Part shown: positions 48,373-57,915 of the stretch, piece after piece | Position numbering within the stretch: the first letter of the stretch is position 1 | Layout of the letters: every line of letters begins with the position of its first letter | Assembly (NCBI RefSeq): GCF_900156165.1 | Contig: NZ_FTMY01000009.1 | Span: forward strand, 124,001-188,000 | Direction of reading: 5' to 3' | Length of the DNA stretch: 64,000 nt | DNA from: Pseudacidovorax sp. RU35E | Lineage (GTDB): Bacteria; Pseudomonadota; Gammaproteobacteria; Burkholderiales; Burkholderiaceae_C | The notes under the pieces: generated by a model | The model's database searches: none | What the model saw: only the letters and a program-made list of their open reading frames with translations | What the model was told of the DNA's origin: nothing | Position numbers and translations under genes: made by a program

Positions 48373-49149
48373 TCAGCGCTGAAACGGCGGCGCGCCGCGC
48401 AGGCGCCGCCACATCAGCAAGGGCAGGCGGAGGACGAATTCGATCATCAGCCGCGTGTGCATCCACGTCAGCAGCACGTTGTCGCGGCCGTACCGGAAGT
48501 GGGAGACGCCGCCCTCGTCGGCGCTCAGATACTTCACCGGCGCATCCACATTGATCGGTTTGACGCCACGCCAGGCCAGGCGCACGACCGCCTCCGTGTC
48601 GAAATCGAAACGCCGCATCCAGGGTTGGCGTTCCATGATCACGAGCAGATCCGCGATGGGGTAGACCCGGAAGCCGTAGAGAGAGTCCCCGATGCCGGCG
48701 AACAGCGTCTCGAGCTGTGTCCAGCCATTCGAGATGCGTCTGCCGCGCACGCGCAAAAGCGGGGCGCTGGCGTCGAACACAGGCTTTCCCAGCACCATCG
48801 TCTCAGGTCGCCGGATCGATGAGTCCATGAAGGTGGGGATCAGCGAGGCCGGATGCTGACCGTCCGAATCCATGGTGAGCGCATGCGTGAATCCTTCCGC
48901 AGCTGCGGTGCGCAGCCCCTGCATCACGGCTGCGCCCTTGCCTTCGTTCTTCGGGAGCACCCAGACGCGCAAGCCGGTGTCCTGAGAGGCCATCTGCTTC
49001 AACACCTCTGCCGTGCCGTCGGTGCTGCCATCCACGACCACCCACACCGGGTTCCACTGGGCCCGAGCCTCGCGCACCGTGTCGAAGACTTTGGGGCCTG
49101 TGTTGTAGCTGGGAATCAGGACAAGGTGGGTGCGCGAGGACTCTGGCAT
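48373..49149 (-). CDS. Family 2 glycosyltransferase
   Basis: A 258-residue GT-A fold glycosyltransferase: VLIPSYNTGPKVFDTV, VVDGSTDGTAEVL, NEGKGAAVMQGL and the metal-binding DSDGQHPASL (DxD-like). The C-terminus may be membrane-associated (LMIEFVLRLPLLMW). It overlaps the acyltransferase gene by 34 nt, which fixes the two as a unit. A similar GT2-acyltransferase pair occurs in xanthomonadin and aryl-polyene pigment clusters, matching the chorismatase and halogenase genes upstream. Confidence 0.9.
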   Translation of the reverse strand: MPESSRTHLVLIPSYNTGPKVFDTVREARAQWNPVWVVVDGSTDGTAEVLKQMASQDTGLRVWVLPKNEGKGAAVMQGLRTAAAEGFTHALTMDSDGQHPASLIPTFMDSSIRRPETMVLGKPVFDASAPLLRVRGRRISNGWTQLETLFAGIGDSLYGFRVYPIADLLVIMERQPWMRRFDFDTEAVVRLAWRGVKPINVDAPVKYLSADEGGVSHFRYGRDNVLLTWMHTRLMIEFVLRLPLLMWRRLRGAPPFQR

Positions 49150-49919
49150 TCGGCAGCAGCCGCCTCGGGGGTGGCCCCGGGCGTCAGGTGTTGTTGGAAG
49201 TATTGTTCGAGCCGTGCCGTCAAGGCATTGCTGTCCGCCATCGGTGAGAAGCGCTCGCCGAGCCGAAGATTGAACACGATGGGCAGTGGTGGCACGCGCC
49301 AGATGGGCCAACCCTTGCCGAGGTACGGGGAATCGGTGTCGATGAATACGGTCTGGATCGGGGCGTCGGCCAACCGCGCGATCAGCGTGACGCCCGGCCG
49401 GAAGGCATTGAGTCTTCCGCCCGTGGTGCGCGTGCCCTCAGGGAAGACGACCAGTTGACCTCCCGCCCGCAGGTCGTCGACCGCTAGCCGAACCATCGCA
49501 CGAGCGGAATCATTCCGGATGTAGCGCGCCAGGCGCGCACCGGCGCCGAGGAATACGTTCTTCATCAGCGCCGCCTTCATGATGCACGCACTGCGCGGGA
49601 GGTGGGCCACCAGCAGCAGTGCGTCGAGCATCGTCGGGTGGTTGGCAATGATCACCAAGCCCCGTTCGTCGCGCAGTGCCGAGAGGCAGCGGGCGTCGAT
49701 GCGCATCAGCCCGCATGCGCAGGCCACGGTCCAGAACAGACGGTAGCCATAGGCGATGGCTGCCCGACCCACCGCCCGGCCAGAACGCGCAGGCAGCAGC
49801 GGATACAACAGCATGGCCATCAGATTCCATGCGAGCGACATGAGACCCAACCCCAACAGCATCAGATAGAGCGGCGGCGCGAGCAACAACGCCTTGGCGA
49901 AGCGCAGGACCACTCTCAT
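49116..49919 (-). CDS. Lysophospholipid-type acyltransferase (PlsC family)
   Basis: A 267-residue membrane acyltransferase. One to two N-terminal membrane helices (about 8-44), then the catalytic NHPTMLD (H94-x4-D99) and the substrate-binding FPEGTR (159-164). PlsC-family members transfer fatty or polyketide acyl groups. As it is joined to the glycosyltransferase by overlap and follows a chorismatase and a halogenase, attachment of an aryl-polyene-type acyl chain is plausible (inference), and glycerolipid synthesis less so. Confidence 0.9.
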   Translation of the reverse strand: MRVVLRFAKALLLAPPLYLMLLGLGLMSLAWNLMAMLLYPLLPARSGRAVGRAAIAYGYRLFWTVACACGLMRIDARCLSALRDERGLVIIANHPTMLDALLLVAHLPRSACIMKAALMKNVFLGAGARLARYIRNDSARAMVRLAVDDLRAGGQLVVFPEGTRTTGGRLNAFRPGVTLIARLADAPIQTVFIDTDSPYLGKGWPIWRVPPLPIVFNLRLGERFSPMADSNALTARLEQYFQQHLTPGATPEAAAAECQSPRAPTLS

Positions 49920-49958
49920 GACGGACAGTGGCAGGGTAGGGCGATCGGGCGGAAAGGG

Positions 49959-51119
49959 TCAGCGCTTGGTGTCATCCGGATGCGGGAGCTGCCCAGGCTG
50001 GGCGCCCGCGCCGGCCTCGAGGGGCAGCGTAGGAGGGGCGCAGCGATCGGCGATGCTCATGTGGGTTTCGATTTCTAGCAGCAGATCGCGACGACAGATG
50101 TCGGCATGCAGGAACACTGCGCGACGGACGAAGTGGCTGTCCGGACCGATGGCAACAGCGAGCCGATCGTGCAGTTCGGTCGCGTCGGCAGGGTGGCGAA
50201 CGTACACCACGGCATCGCAATCGGCCAGAGCGAATCCACCGCCGCCATGCCGGTTGGCTTCGGCCATCACGGCGTCAAGATTGCGCAGCGTCTCCGCAAG
50301 TTGGGCGTGCAGGTCGTCCACATGGACAGTGGCGTGCCCAACGATGCTGGCGGTGCCCGAGACGAACAGCTGCTTCGTTCCCCCCGGCTGGTGCACCACG
50401 GCCGCGCGCGAAAAGGTGGGTGCGCGCGGACCGTAGTCGGCGGGGTAGCGCCAGGCGGGCGTTTGGCGTGGGTTCTCGATCGGCTGGGGTGGAAGCTTGC
50501 CGGCCAGGAAGCGCAGCACCAGTCCGCCGCGGTGCAGGCCCAGCGCACAGGCTGCGGGCGATCCTTCGAATGCAGGCTGCCTGGCATCCAGAAAAGCCTG
50601 CTGGCGGCCAGCGTTGAACTGACGGTAACGCTCCAGCCCGCCCCCATCGTCGTTGATGCGCGGAAGGTAGTTCCAGAGTCGATGCAGGTGCACAAAGCCC
50701 GTCTGGGCCAGACAGGCGAACAGATCGGCATAGGCGCGTCGGGCAAGCGCTTCGAGTCCGCTGCTGTCTTCGGCCAGATCGATGGTGCCGAACAGGTGCT
50801 GGCCATCATGACGCCAGCGGACGCAACCCGCGCGTCCGGACTCCACCGAGCCGGCTGCCAGCCACACGTCGGCAGACACCTGCCGGTGCAGCAACACCGC
50901 CGCTGGCACTGTGGCGAATCCCTTGGGCAGGGCGTCTGGTTCGTCGACGAGGCCGTAGACCAATCCCCCCAGCACGCGGCCGGGCTCAACGGCGGCCGCA
51001 TCGCTGAGAGGCCAACGTTGAAAGCCCGGCGCTGGGGATGGTCCGAGTTCCGTGTCGGCGCCGAGGCTCCCCCGGGCGCCGGGGAGGGCGTCAGCAATGG
51101 GCAACGAAGCAGTGCTCAT
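49959..51119 (-). CDS. Chorismatase, FkbO/Hyg5/XanB2 family
   Basis: A 386-residue enzyme of the chorismatase family that hydrolyses chorismate to hydroxybenzoate or a dihydroxycyclohexadienoate. Family signatures are RLWNYLPRIN (147-156) with ERYRQFN after it, and the RidA-like C-terminal segment SGTASIVGH (about 254-262) plus VHVDDLHAQLAETLRNLDAV. XanB2 of Xanthomonas makes 3- and 4-hydroxybenzoate for xanthomonadin and ubiquinone; which product forms here cannot be read from sequence. It overlaps the halogenase-type gene by ATGA. Confidence 0.85.
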   Translation of the reverse strand: MSTASLPIADALPGARGSLGADTELGPSPAPGFQRWPLSDAAAVEPGRVLGGLVYGLVDEPDALPKGFATVPAAVLLHRQVSADVWLAAGSVESGRAGCVRWRHDGQHLFGTIDLAEDSSGLEALARRAYADLFACLAQTGFVHLHRLWNYLPRINDDGGGLERYRQFNAGRQQAFLDARQPAFEGSPAACALGLHRGGLVLRFLAGKLPPQPIENPRQTPAWRYPADYGPRAPTFSRAAVVHQPGGTKQLFVSGTASIVGHATVHVDDLHAQLAETLRNLDAVMAEANRHGGGGFALADCDAVVYVRHPADATELHDRLAVAIGPDSHFVRRAVFLHADICRRDLLLEIETHMSIADRCAPPTLPLEAGAGAQPGQLPHPDDTKR

Positions 51120-52474
51120 CGGCGCTCGAGTACGTTCTCACCCGCCAGCGGGCCCAGGTCGCGGATGTTGCGACGGCGTCGCTGCCAGGCATGCCATGTG
51201 CGTCGCGGGTGGGCAGCGGAGACGGCGTAGTACATGGTCTTGAGGATGCGCAGCGACCGCCAGATGGGCGTGCCTTTGTGGATGTCGCCCGCCAGCAGCG
51301 ACATCAGTGCTTCCTTCACCCGGAAGGGGTTCTGCGGATACATGAAGAACTCCCGCATCGTCGGGTTGGTGACGCGGAAGATGAACCAGGAGAACTCCTT
51401 CGGGCCCTTGCGCATGTAGCGCTCGAAGGCCCGCCGCGCGGCAGGGGCGCGCTCCGGCTGGTCCAACGCGGTGGCCACGAGCCCGGCACCTTCGAAGGCG
51501 CTGTGCATCGCCAGATACACGCCTGACGAAAAGACCGGATCGATGAAGGTGAAAGCATCCCCCAGCATCAGGTAGCGCTCGCCGGTGCAATGGGTGCCGC
51601 TGTAGGAGTAGTTTCCGGTCGCGTAGACCGCGTCGTCGACCAGCTCTGCGTCCTTGAGCCGCTCGGAAAGCTCCGGGCTCATGGCGATGGTGTCGGCGAA
51701 GAACTCCTTGAGCGGCTTGTCCCTCGACTTGAGGTAGTAGGGCCAGCATACGGCCCCGACGCTGACGGTGCCGTCGGCCAGCGGGATGTACCAGAACCAT
51801 CCGTGCTTGAACCAGAAGATGGTGATGTAGCCCTCGTACATGCCCTCGGCCCGCCAGGCATTGCGGAAGTGGCCGAACAGGGCCGAGCTGTTGTGGCGCG
51901 GGTTCTTGAGCTTGGACTTCAAGCGGTTGGCCATGAAGGTGTCGCGGCCGGATGCGTCGATCACGAAGCGAGCGCGCCATTGGCGCGAGCTGCCGTCGTC
52001 CAGCGTGGCCTGGACAGTGGCCCCCTGGTCGTCGAAGGCGACCTCCCGCACGCGGCATCCCTCCAGCGTCGTCGCGCCTTCCTTCGCTGCATGGCGGAAC
52101 AGAATTTCGTCCAGGTCGGACCGGCGAACCTGCCAGGCGTGGGTGAGCTTCTTGTCCCATCCCTCGCCAAAACCGAGGCGGACGCTGCGCCCGTGCTCCT
52201 GCGAGACGAACTCCGCGCCCCACTTGGCCATGCCGACGCGCTCGACCTCTTCGCGCACGCCGAGTCGGTCGAACAGTTCCGCGTTGGCGGGCAGCAGCGA
52301 TTCGCCGATGTGGAAGCGCGGGTGGTGCGCCTTCTCGGCCATCACCACCCGCCGGCCCTGGCGCGCCAGCAGCGCGGCGGCCGTGGCCCCGGCCGGGCCG
52401 CCGCCGATCACGAAGACGTCGCAGCTGTCCGAGTCTGCGGTCGCCATGCCGGCGCTGGAGGATTCGGTGCTCAT
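51116..52474 (-). CDS. Flavin-dependent halogenase-like protein
   Basis: A 452-residue FAD-dependent enzyme. FAD-binding GGGPAGATAA lies near residue 24 and GDAFTFIDPVFSSG near 305-318, matching the F-x-x-P-x-F-S-x-G motif of halogenases. The diagnostic WxWxIP motif is intact as WFWYIP (226-231), and K84 in MAKWGAEF is a candidate for the catalytic Lys that binds hypohalite. The ATG at 52474 is chosen over the longer frame because the FAD motif follows soon after. It heads the four-gene minus-strand unit. Halogenation of a phenolic or polyene carrier-bound acid is likely from context (inference). Confidence 0.85.
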   Translation of the reverse strand: MSTESSSAGMATADSDSCDVFVIGGGPAGATAAALLARQGRRVVMAEKAHHPRFHIGESLLPANAELFDRLGVREEVERVGMAKWGAEFVSQEHGRSVRLGFGEGWDKKLTHAWQVRRSDLDEILFRHAAKEGATTLEGCRVREVAFDDQGATVQATLDDGSSRQWRARFVIDASGRDTFMANRLKSKLKNPRHNSSALFGHFRNAWRAEGMYEGYITIFWFKHGWFWYIPLADGTVSVGAVCWPYYLKSRDKPLKEFFADTIAMSPELSERLKDAELVDDAVYATGNYSYSGTHCTGERYLMLGDAFTFIDPVFSSGVYLAMHSAFEGAGLVATALDQPERAPAARRAFERYMRKGPKEFSWFIFRVTNPTMREFFMYPQNPFRVKEALMSLLAGDIHKGTPIWRSLRILKTMYYAVSAAHPRRTWHAWQRRRRNIRDLGPLAGENVLERR

Positions 52475-52592
52475 GGAACGGTCGGTGTGTCGTGAAAAAC
52501 GCGGAGTATGCCGTCCCGCCGGGGGGACGCTTCGTTGCGGACGGTAAAATTGCCCACCCGTAACGACAGACAAGAAACGCGAGCATCAGGTC

Positions 52593-53324
52593 ATGGCCGG
52601 ACACAGCAAGTGGGCAAACATTCAACACAGAAAAGGCCGGCAGGACGAGAAGCGCGGCAAGATCTGGACGCGCGTCATCCGCGAAATCATGGTGGCCGCG
52701 CGCACGGGCGGCGGTGACCTCACGGCCAATCCGCGGCTTCGCCTGGCTGTGGACAAGGCCAAGGCGGCGAACATGCCGGCGGACACCATCAAGCGCAACA
52801 TCGACAAGGCCACGGGCAACCTCGAAGGCGTGCAGTACGAGGAAATCCGCTACGAAGGCTACGGCATCGGCGGTGCCGCCATCATCGTCGACACCATGAC
52901 CGACAACCGTGTGCGCACCGTCGCCGAGGTCCGGCACGTGTTCTCCAAGTACGGCGGCAACATGGGCACCGAGGGCTCGGTGGCTTTCCAGTTCAAACAC
53001 TGCGGAATGATTCTGTTCGCGCCGGGGACGGACGAGGACAAGGTCATGGAGGTGGCGCTGGAAGCCGGTGCCGAGGACGTGGTCAGCGACGACGAGGGTG
53101 CCATCGAGGTCATCACCGCGCCCGGCGAGTTCGAGGCAGTGAAGAATGCGCTCGAGGCCGCCGGCCTCAAGGCCGAACTGGCAGAAGTCACCATGCGTGC
53201 AGAGAACACCATCGAACTCGGTGGCGAGGACGGCGCCCGCATGCAGAAGCTGCTCGATATGATCGAAGACCTGGACGACGTCCAGGAGGTCTACCACAAC
53301 GCGTCCATCGCGGAGGCGTCCTGA
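52593..53324 (+). CDS. yebC: YebC/PmpR family protein
   Basis: A 243-residue YebC/TACO1 family protein starting [23 protein letters not shown], the invariant N-terminus, with [16 protein letters not shown] and the acidic C-terminal domain. Members act as transcription regulators and have been linked to translation of proline-rich stretches. It is the first gene of the operon that runs to rng and overlaps purD by one base (TGATG). It is divergent from the halogenase-type gene. Confidence 0.97.
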   Translation: MAGHSKWANIQHRKGRQDEKRGKIWTRVIREIMVAARTGGGDLTANPRLRLAVDKAKAANMPADTIKRNIDKATGNLEGVQYEEIRYEGYGIGGAAIIVDTMTDNRVRTVAEVRHVFSKYGGNMGTEGSVAFQFKHCGMILFAPGTDEDKVMEVALEAGAEDVVSDDEGAIEVITAPGEFEAVKNALEAAGLKAELAEVTMRAENTIELGGEDGARMQKLLDMIEDLDDVQEVYHNASIAEAS

Positions 53325-54619
53325 TGAAGGTTCTGGTCATCGGCGCCGGCGGACGCGAGCATGCGCTGGCCTGGCGCCTTGCGCATTCCGAGCGCGTCAC
53401 GCGGGTCTATGTGGCGCCCGGCAACGGCGGCACGGCCGTCGACAAGCGTTTCGTGCAGGTGCCGCACACCGATCCGGCCGCGCTGCGCGAATGGGCGCAG
53501 CAGGAAAAAATTGCATTGACGGTCGTCGGCCCGGAAGGTCCGCTGGCGGCTGGCGTGGTCGACGAATTCCGCGACCATGGCCTGCGCATCTTCGGCCCGA
53601 CCAAGGCGGCGGCGCAGCTCGAAAGCTCCAAGGCCTTCTCCAAGGCCTTCATGAAGCGGCACAAGATTCCCACCGCGGAATACGACACCTTCACCGATGC
53701 CACGGCCGCCCATGCCTATGTGGACGCCAAGGGCGCGCCCATCGTCATCAAGGCCGACGGCCTGGCGGCGGGCAAGGGCGTGGTCGTGGCCACGTCGCTG
53801 GCCGAGGCGCACGAGGCCATCGACTTCATGCTGCTCGACAACAAGCTGGGCATCAGCCACAACGAGGGCGGGGCCCGCGTCGTCATCGAGGAGTTCCTGG
53901 CCGGCGAAGAGGCGAGCTTCATCGTGCTGTGCGATGGCAAGAACGTCGCGGCCCTTGCCACCAGCCAGGACCACAAGCGCCTGCTCGATGGCGACCAGGG
54001 CCCGAACACCGGCGGCATGGGCGCCTATTCGCCGGCGCCCGTGGTGACGGCCGAGGTGCATGCCCGCGTGATGCGCGAGATCATCCTGCCGACCATCCGC
54101 GGCATGGAGCGCGACGGCATTCCCTATACGGGTTTCCTCTACGCCGGGCTGATGATCGACGCCGCCGGCCATCCCAAGACGCTCGAATTCAACTGCCGCA
54201 TGGGCGACCCCGAGACGCAGCCGATCATGATGCGCCTCAAGTCCGACCTGTTCGACCTGCTCTGGCATGCCACCGACGGCACGCTGGACCAGGTGGAACT
54301 GGAATGGGACCGCCGCACGGCGTTGGGTGTGGTCCTGGCCGCACACGGTTATCCGCTGGACCCGCGCAAGGGTGACGCCATCAGCGGCGTGCCGGCGGAG
54401 GCTGCCGATGCGGTGGTCTTCCATGCCGGCACCACGCTGGAGGACGGCAAATTGCTCACCAGCGGCGGTCGCGTGATGTGCGTGACGGTGCTGGCCGACA
54501 ACGTCAAGCTGGCCCAGCAGCGCGCCTACGAGGTGGCGGCGCAGGTGCGGTTCGACGGGGTCCAGTACCGCAAGGACATCGGCCATCGCGCGATGCCTGC
54601 GCGCGGGCAGGGCGCCTGA
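53324..54619 (+). CDS. purD: Phosphoribosylamine-glycine ligase PurD
   Basis: A 431-residue ATP-grasp ligase of purine synthesis (GAR synthetase). The N-terminal domain begins [17 protein letters not shown]; the ATP-grasp part has [18 protein letters not shown] and the metal site [12 protein letters not shown]. Length is standard. One-base overlaps with yebC before and hemF after show translational coupling. Confidence 0.97.
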   Translation: MKVLVIGAGGREHALAWRLAHSERVTRVYVAPGNGGTAVDKRFVQVPHTDPAALREWAQQEKIALTVVGPEGPLAAGVVDEFRDHGLRIFGPTKAAAQLESSKAFSKAFMKRHKIPTAEYDTFTDATAAHAYVDAKGAPIVIKADGLAAGKGVVVATSLAEAHEAIDFMLLDNKLGISHNEGGARVVIEEFLAGEEASFIVLCDGKNVAALATSQDHKRLLDGDQGPNTGGMGAYSPAPVVTAEVHARVMREIILPTIRGMERDGIPYTGFLYAGLMIDAAGHPKTLEFNCRMGDPETQPIMMRLKSDLFDLLWHATDGTLDQVELEWDRRTALGVVLAAHGYPLDPRKGDAISGVPAEAADAVVFHAGTTLEDGKLLTSGGRVMCVTVLADNVKLAQQRAYEVAAQVRFDGVQYRKDIGHRAMPARGQGA

Positions 54620-55533
54620 TGCAGGCCGAGCCGCAGGCGGTCGGCGACTGGCTACGCGGTCTGCAGGCTCGCATCATCGAGACCATCGAAAGGGCGGACG
54701 GCGGGCGTGCCGTCCGCGATGCCTGGCGCAAGCCGCCCGATGAGCCGCTGCAGGGTGATGGGCTGACCTGCATCCTGGAAGGCGGCGATCTGTTCGAGCG
54801 CGCGGGCTGCGGCTTCTCGCATGTGCGGGGCCCGCGGCTGCCGCCTTCTGCCACGCAGCATCGCCCCGAACTGGCCGGTGCGCCCTTCGAGGCCATGGGC
54901 GTCTCGCTGGTCTTCCATCCGCGCAACCCGTATGTCCCGACGGTGCACATGAACGTGCGCATGATCGCGGCGCTGCCTGGCGACGCTGATCCCGTGTGCT
55001 GGTTCGGCGGCGGCATGGACCTCACGCCCTATTACGGCTTCGAGGAGGACGCGGTCCACTTCCACCGCAGCTGCCGCGATGCCCTTGCGCCATTCGGCGA
55101 GGACAAATACCTCCGTTTCAAGGCCTGGTGCGACGAGTATTTCTGCCTCAAGCATCGGGGCGAGCAGCGCGGCATCGGCGGCATCTTCTTCGATGACTTC
55201 TCCGAGCTGGGCTTCGAGCACAGCTTCGGCATGCTGCAGGCGGTTGGCGATGCCTTCCTGCCTGCTTACATGCCCATCGTGGAGCGCCGGCGCGCCACGC
55301 CCTGGGGCTCGCGCGAGCGCGATTTCCAGCTCTACCGTCGGGGTCGCTACGTGGAATTCAACCTGGTGTGGGACCGCGGCACGCACTTCGGTCTGCAGTC
55401 GGGCGGTCGTACCGAGTCGATCCTGCTGTCGATGCCGCCGCAGGCCAGCTGGTCCTATCGCCGCGAGGAAGCACCCGATTCGGCCGAGGCGCGGCTCTAC
55501 ACCGACTTCCTGCCGCGCCGCGAATGGCTCTGA
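54619..55533 (+). CDS. hemF: Oxygen-dependent coproporphyrinogen III oxidase HemF
   Basis: A 304-residue haem-biosynthesis enzyme that uses O2 for oxidative decarboxylation of coproporphyrinogen III. Landmarks are [33 protein letters not shown] and [30 protein letters not shown], all close to E. coli HemF. Presence indicates aerobic growth. Overlaps purD by one base and nadD by 10. Confidence 0.97.
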   Translation: MQAEPQAVGDWLRGLQARIIETIERADGGRAVRDAWRKPPDEPLQGDGLTCILEGGDLFERAGCGFSHVRGPRLPPSATQHRPELAGAPFEAMGVSLVFHPRNPYVPTVHMNVRMIAALPGDADPVCWFGGGMDLTPYYGFEEDAVHFHRSCRDALAPFGEDKYLRFKAWCDEYFCLKHRGEQRGIGGIFFDDFSELGFEHSFGMLQAVGDAFLPAYMPIVERRRATPWGSRERDFQLYRRGRYVEFNLVWDRGTHFGLQSGGRTESILLSMPPQASWSYRREEAPDSAEARLYTDFLPRREWL

Positions 55534-56150
55534 AACCCCGCGTGGGCGTGTTCGGCGGTGCCTTCGATCCACCGCACAACACGCATGTGGCGTTGGCGCG
55601 CGCAGCCCTCTCCCAGTTGCGTCTGCGCGAGCTCCGGGTGCTCCCCACCGGCCATGCCTGGCACAAGGCGCGCACGCTTAGCGATGCGGCGGACCGGGTG
55701 GCCATGGCACGGCTCGCTTTCGAGCCGCTGGGTGTCGTGAAGGTCGATGCGCGGGAGACCTTGCGCAGCGGTCCGACCTACACGCTCGATACCCTGCGAG
55801 AATTGCGGCTCGAACAGCCCGAAGTCGAGTGGGTGCTGATGCTCGGCACCGACCAGGCGGCGGCACTGCCCACCTGGCATGGCTGGCAGCAGATCCTGCA
55901 GATCGCCACGGTGGCGGTGGCCGAACGCATCGATGATGCGGGCCAGCCCATCGTCTTCGATCCGCGCAGTCTTCCCGGGCTGCCGGCCGAAGCCCGTTTC
56001 GAATCCCTTCGCATTGCGCCTGAGGACACCAGTGCCACCCTGATCCGCCAGCGCGCAGCGCAGGGGCTGGACGTGGCGGCGCTGGTTCCTCCTGCCGTTG
56101 CACGCTATATTGAACAACACCACCTCTACAGCCCGCCTGATGAGCACTGA
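55524..56150 (+). CDS. nadD: Nicotinate-nucleotide adenylyltransferase NadD
   Basis: A 208-residue NAD-synthesis enzyme. The nucleotide-binding motif is [18 protein letters not shown] (HxxH form), and the C-terminal substrate part [14 protein letters not shown] replaces the usual ISSTxIR. ATG 55524 lies inside the end of hemF (10-nt overlap), and its own end overlaps rsfS by 11 nt. Confidence 0.94.
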   Translation: MALKPRVGVFGGAFDPPHNTHVALARAALSQLRLRELRVLPTGHAWHKARTLSDAADRVAMARLAFEPLGVVKVDARETLRSGPTYTLDTLRELRLEQPEVEWVLMLGTDQAAALPTWHGWQQILQIATVAVAERIDDAGQPIVFDPRSLPGLPAEARFESLRIAPEDTSATLIRQRAAQGLDVAALVPPAVARYIEQHHLYSPPDEH

Positions 56151-56829
56151 CGCCTCCGCCAAGAAAGACATCCAGAAACTCCAGCGGGCCATCGTCGATG
56201 GCCTGGAGGACGTCAAGGCACAGGACATCCAGGTCTTCAACACGGAGCACCTGTCCCCGCTGTTCGAGCGGGTGATCGTCGCCTCCGGTTCGTCCAACCG
56301 CCAGACCAAGGCCCTCGCCGCCAGCGTGCGCGAGGCCGTCAAGGAGGCCGGCTTCAACAAGCCGCGCATCGAAGGCGAAGACAACGGCGAATGGATCATC
56401 GTGGACTGCGGCCCCGCCGTGGCCCACATCATGCAGCCCAACATCCGCGCCTACTACCACCTCGAAGAGATCTGGGGCGACAAGCCGGTGCGCGTGAAGT
56501 TCGGCGCGCCCAAGCCGTCGGCGCGCGTCTCTTCGGACGAATCCCCGGCACCGGCCAAGAAGGCGCCGCGCAAGCGCGCTGGCGCCAGTGGCGGTGCCGA
56601 ACCCGCCGCGTCGTCGGCCCGCAAGCCTGCGGCCAAGAAGGCCGCGTCCAGACCCGCAGCCCCCAAGGCGCCGGCATCCAAGGCGCCCGCACGCAAGAGC
56701 GCCGGGAGCGTGGCCGCAAAGTCAGCCCGGAAGCCGGCTGCCAAGAAGGTGGCCCCGAAGAAGGTCGTGGTCGGCGCACCGGGTGGCAAGGTGGCTTCCA
56801 AGAAGGTGCCGGCCCGCAAGAAGGCATGA
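56140..56829 (+). CDS. rsfS: Ribosomal silencing factor RsfS with a long Lys/Ala-rich C-terminal tail
   Basis: A 229-residue protein. Residues about 1-118 are a complete RsfS domain ([50 protein letters not shown]), which binds ribosomal protein uL14 and keeps subunits apart in starvation. The remaining about 110 residues are an Ala/Lys/Pro repeat tail with PAAKKAA, KAPARK and PKKVV units like a histone H1 C-terminus, and have no counterpart in the about 105-residue E. coli protein. ATG 56140 follows the nadD end region; the stop overlaps rlmH by ATGA. Confidence 0.94.
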   Translation: MSTDASAKKDIQKLQRAIVDGLEDVKAQDIQVFNTEHLSPLFERVIVASGSSNRQTKALAASVREAVKEAGFNKPRIEGEDNGEWIIVDCGPAVAHIMQPNIRAYYHLEEIWGDKPVRVKFGAPKPSARVSSDESPAPAKKAPRKRAGASGGAEPAASSARKPAAKKAASRPAAPKAPASKAPARKSAGSVAAKSARKPAAKKVAPKKVVVGAPGGKVASKKVPARKKA

Positions 56830-57293
56830 AGTTGCTGGTGGTCGCCGTCGGGCAGCGCATGCCCGACTGGGCGCAGACCGCCTGGGACGATTACGCCAAA
56901 CGCTTTCCGCCGGAGCTCAAGCTCGAGCTCAAGGCCGTCAAGACCGAGCCGCGCGGCTCCAAGTCGCTCGAGACGCTCTACGCGGCTGAGCGCGAGCGCA
57001 TCGAGGCGGCCATTCCTCGGGGCACCCGCATCGTCGCGCTCGACGAGCGCGGCACCGCGCTCACCACCAAAGCCTTGGCTTCCCGCCTGTCGTTCTGGCA
57101 GGGGGAGGGCGACGACGTGGCGCTGGTCATCGGCGGGCCCGACGGGCTGGAGCCGGCCTTCAAGGCGGCCGCACACGAGCGCATCCGGCTTTCCGACCTG
57201 ACTCTCCCCCATGCCATGGCGCGCGTGCTGTTGGTCGAACAGCTCTACAGGGCGTGGTCGGTCAACGCCGGCCATCCTTACCACCGTGAATAA
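56826..57293 (+). CDS. rlmH: 23S rRNA pseudouridine1915 N3-methyltransferase RlmH
   Basis: A 155-residue SPOUT methyltransferase that modifies helix 69 of 23S r[20 protein letters not shown] at the start, ALDERG, the trefoil-knot motif VIGGPDGL and the C-terminal [23 protein letters not shown] are all typical, and length equals the usual 155. It overlaps rsfS by 4 nt and maf by 8 nt. Confidence 0.97.
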   Translation: MKLLVVAVGQRMPDWAQTAWDDYAKRFPPELKLELKAVKTEPRGSKSLETLYAAERERIEAAIPRGTRIVALDERGTALTTKALASRLSFWQGEGDDVALVIGGPDGLEPAFKAAAHERIRLSDLTLPHAMARVLLVEQLYRAWSVNAGHPYHRE

Positions 57294-57903
57294 ACCTCGC
57301 ACAGACTTCGTCTACCTGGCCTCTCAGAGCCCTCGCCGGGCCCAGTTGCTCGACTTGCTGCATGTCCGGCACGAGCCGCTGCTGGCCGACGCGGAAGAGG
57401 ACGCCGAGGCGCTGGAGGCGATGCTGCCGCGTGAGGCTGCCACCGCCTATGTGCAGCGGGTGACCGGGCTCAAGCTGGACGCGGCCGTCGCCCGCCTGCG
57501 CCGGCGCGGATTGCCCATGGCGCCCGTGCTGTGCGCCGACACCACCGTGGCGTTGGGCGGCCGCATCCTGGGCAAGCCGGCCGATCCGGCCGATGCGCGT
57601 GCCACCCTTGCCGCACTCTCGGGCCGTACGCACCGTGTGATGACGGCCGTCGCCGTGCAGGCAGGGCGACGCCGGCTGCAGGCGCTGAACATTTCGCGGG
57701 TCCGCTTCGCCGAACTCACGCGATCTCAGATCGAGGCCTACGTGGCGACGGGCGAGCCCATGGGCAAGGCTGGCGCCTATGCCATCCAGGGACTGGGCAG
57801 TGCGCTGGTCGCGCACATCGCCGGCAGCCATTCGGGCATCATGGGCCTGCCGGTCTTCGAGACGGCCCAACTGCTGCGTCAGGCAGGCTGGCACATCCCC
57901 TGA
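57286..57903 (+). CDS. maf: Maf-family nucleoside triphosphate pyrophosphatase
   Basis: A 205-residue house-cleaning enzyme that hydrolyses dTTP/UTP or modified nucleotides. It starts at GTG 57286 ([21 protein letters not shown]); further motifs are [28 protein letters not shown] and [13 protein letters not shown]. The SQSPRR and the spacing fit the YhdE branch. Overlaps rlmH by 8 nt and precedes rng by 12 nt. Confidence 0.95.
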   Translation: MNKPRTDFVYLASQSPRRAQLLDLLHVRHEPLLADAEEDAEALEAMLPREAATAYVQRVTGLKLDAAVARLRRRGLPMAPVLCADTTVALGGRILGKPADPADARATLAALSGRTHRVMTAVAVQAGRRRLQALNISRVRFAELTRSQIEAYVATGEPMGKAGAYAIQGLGSALVAHIAGSHSGIMGLPVFETAQLLRQAGWHIP

Positions 57904-57915
57904 ACGGCCAAGTCC

